A stretch of DNA of 64,000 bases. Source: Piper betle (lineage: Eukaryota; Streptophyta; Magnoliopsida; Piperales; Piperaceae). The stretch is taken from positions 39,466-103,465 of the forward strand of contig JAURVB010013241.1 of assembly GCA_033002965.1 (NCBI GenBank), written 5' to 3'. The position numbers and the translations under genes are program-made. Below, in pieces: positions 61,561 through 64,000 of this stretch. How positions within the stretch are numbered: the stretch's first letter is position 1; every line of letters starts with the position of its first letter. The notes under the pieces are model-generated. The model was not told where the DNA came from, did not search any database, and saw only the letters and a program-made list of their open reading frames with translations.

Positions 61561-64000
61561 ACTAATGCTAGTGCGGGGTGTTCAAATAGTTTCAATATTA
61601 TGCAAGTATCCACGGTAAAAGTAAGTAGTAATAATGATAAATTTAAGTATCGTCTCACATAGAGACGAATTTTCTATAATTAATTAAAGAAAATAAAATG
61701 AAGACCAAAACAAAAAAACTGATTTAACTAAATCTAAATAATAACTTTAAATTAAAAACAAGGTTAAAATAATAAAACTCGTTCTAAAGTCGAATTTCCC
61801 TTAACTTTTATTCCCTCAGATTGTCAATCTACGGTAATTATATGATATAGTGGCTCCGCTCACTTCATGCTTCTATTATTTTGCCTTAATTTTTACCTCC
61901 CAGGTAATAATCGATTAATCAATAAAATAATACATTAAGATTTGCCTTACAATTGTATACGATGATGTATATCTCCCGACCACAACGACAAACAAATCAA
62001 AAGACTTGTTGTATGATGAAATATCAATGACTAATCTAATTAATTTCTCCCGAAATCTAATTCAAACCTCATGATCTAAGATATAGGCGATCAATCTATT
62101 CTCAGTAATTAGAACATGATAATTCAAAAAATTCGATTGAATAAATGAAGAAGAGGTTGAAATGAATTCAATTAAATCATGTTAAGTTCCAATTCTTCTA
62201 GAACGAAATAAAATACTACTCTATAATAAAAATAAAAAATAATATAAAGAGAAACTACTTTTATTATGAAAAGAAAAGAAATACAAAAACCAAAACTACT
62301 TCTTTCACTACACTCCGAAGCGATATCTCAAACAACAAATGACCACCCCTTTATATAGAAGTGGAAATACAAAAATTTGAAGAAATTATTCACAAATCGA
62401 CGTAGTCTATTTAATTATAATGTCCCTTCAAGTTTCCAACTTCTTTGAATATCATAAATTGTAGCCATTGGGTGGGCCAAATGTCATAACCATTTAATTC
62501 TAAAACTTAATTTATTTCATCATTTTCTGCATTAAAACTCCAAAATTAAGGACACACATAAACTATTAATTAATTAAAATAAAATGAAAAATATTACCTA
62601 ATTAATAATAATTATACCCAAAAAGTACAAAATCGTATAAAAACACTGGGTAAATATTGTATATTTTAAACACTTAACACACCCCCACACTAAAACTTTT
62701 ACCGCATCCCGGAGTAAAATATCATAACCAAGAAAATTTTACTACACAAAAATACTTAGTCCCCATTATGTTCTCATATGATTCTTAATCAGATTATCCA
62801 GAGGTAACAAGATGTAAATTAAATCAAAATTTTCTTTTCATTAATCACACCCAAAAAGAAGGCTGCTGTGTGTAAGATAATCCATTGGCTTGAATACAAT
62901 CAAGCGCATACTTAAATATGTTTATCTTTTGCTCCCATCTCTACTAATGTAGGCAATGCCAATTCAATGAAATCAATAGGTCTTTATAAGTTGTAACAGG
63001 GCCAGGGGCTAGGGACCAAAAATAGGATAAAGATAGAAAAATCAGATGCTAATATGCAACCTAGAATTAAAAATCCTTTCGAAATCCTGACATATATGTA
63101 CAATAAATCCACAAGGAATATGACACAAACTTCGTTAAATATAGTATCGAGTTGACCCAATATAAGAACTAACTTTGCTTTGATTTTCTATTGACTACCT
63201 GCTACTTTTTCTTTTATTTCAAACAAGTGGAAGACTATTACTTCATCTTGTGTTTACTAGTGGAGGATCATTGCCTCATCTATTTTTTTTAATTTCTCTC
63301 TCTCTCTCTCTTTTACAAAGCAAGTGCTAGGAAAGTCTACACCACCTACTCAATCACCACTTTATAAAACGCAGCAAGGTATATTTTTAATAAAAAGCCA
63401 AGGCTAAAATAATGGTAATCAAACAAATATGTATAATAAAGGCCATGAAATCATATATAGAGGATAATTCATATTAGGTAGGCTTGAAGAAAGACCTAGA
63501 CTCATCAAAAAGAAATGCCTATATCATTTTCCATCAACATGGCAAGCTAAATATTTCGCCTCGAAAGTCTCTAGGGTAAATTCTTAAAGTCATGACTGTC
63601 ATGCACCATCTTTATTGCAAAACATTCATTAAAATCATCTAAACCAAAGGATTGTGAAAATAATATAAGGTAGAGAACTAACTCGCCGACCTGCAATCTT
63701 TTTACTTCGTTCATCCCTCATATCAATTAATCAAGTTTTCTAAAAAAAAAGTAAGATTAATTGATATGTGTCTATCATTGAACCAAGAGACTAAGGTACC
63801 ATTGCATAATAAAATTTTTACACTAAACTACACTATATATATATATATATATATATACTAAATCTAAACATGAATCAAGCATGAACAATATGTACAAAAT
63901 TAAGGCATCACCCCCAAACTTAAACTAAGCATTGTCCTCCATGTTAGAAAAATGAAGAAAAAGAAGTGAAAGAGAACCCCTCAACCAATTAGTCGGTGGA
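61560..64000. repeat. Retrotransposon-like non-coding DNA running off the window end
   Basis: AT-rich with no open frames, but with phrases I associate with plant LTR-retrotransposon non-coding regions: 'aagtatcgtctcacatagag' (61645), 'cacacccccacactaaaac' (62677) and 'cacccccaaacttaaactaa' (63910). It also holds a CT run at 63296-63310 and a (TA)n tract at 63834-63858. If it is an element, coding domains would lie beyond the window end. The assignment rests on resemblance only. Confidence 0.35.

Noticed and set aside
1..64000. CRISPR arrays, operons and ribosome binding sites
   Set aside because: The window is plant nuclear DNA with spliced genes; the regular repeats are microsatellites, LTRs and transposon ends, not spaced direct repeats.

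Overview
This window is nuclear DNA of a flowering plant. The genes have many short exons with GT-AG introns, the intergenic DNA is AT-rich with (TA)n tracts, and the mobile elements are plant types (a Ty1/copia element with an initiator-tRNA-Met primer site, MITEs, fold-back elements). The protein families are all plant: pectate lyase, AUX/IAA, a QALGGH zinc finger, a UGT80-type sterol glucosyltransferase relic and a PTS2 thiolase. The AUX/IAA variant (LDLGLGLG plus [11 protein letters not shown]) resembles monocot members, so a monocot is my best guess. The species cannot be named from this.

Layout. 0-7.7 kb: intergenic. 7.8-11.4 kb (+): secreted pectate lyase, six exons. 13.4-15.2 kb: LTR-like repeat. 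15.63-16.93 kb: two GC-rich palindromic elements sitting between (TA)n microsatellites; the second is almost entirely one inverted repeat with arms of about 310 bp. 17.6-24.7 kb (+): broken sterol 3-beta-glucosyltransferase gene carrying an antisense, internally deleted copia element in one intron. 26.5-27.1 kb (-): single-exon C2H2 repressor. 33.4-35.7 kb (+): AUX/IAA auxin repressor. 38-41 kb: LTR-like repeat running up to the next promoter. 41.1-45.4 kb (+): peroxisomal 3-ketoacyl-CoA thiolase, 14 exons. 46.7-47.3 kb (+): small conserved plant protein of unknown function. 49.1-57.0 kb (+): large RING-H2 E3 ligase. 57-64 kb: intergenic and repeat-like DNA.

The genes do not form a pathway; this is ordinary plant gene spacing. 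The most striking pattern is that three otherwise well-preserved genes carry single-base frameshifts: pectate lyase (one), AUX/IAA (one) and thiolase (two, of opposite sign). The 786-codon RING gene and the zinc finger gene are intact. Assembly indels and recent gene loss both fit. The most unusual non-genic structure is the pair of palindromic elements in the TA microsatellites. I see no CRISPR array, no tRNA or rRNA gene, and no gene cluster that looks like a new system.
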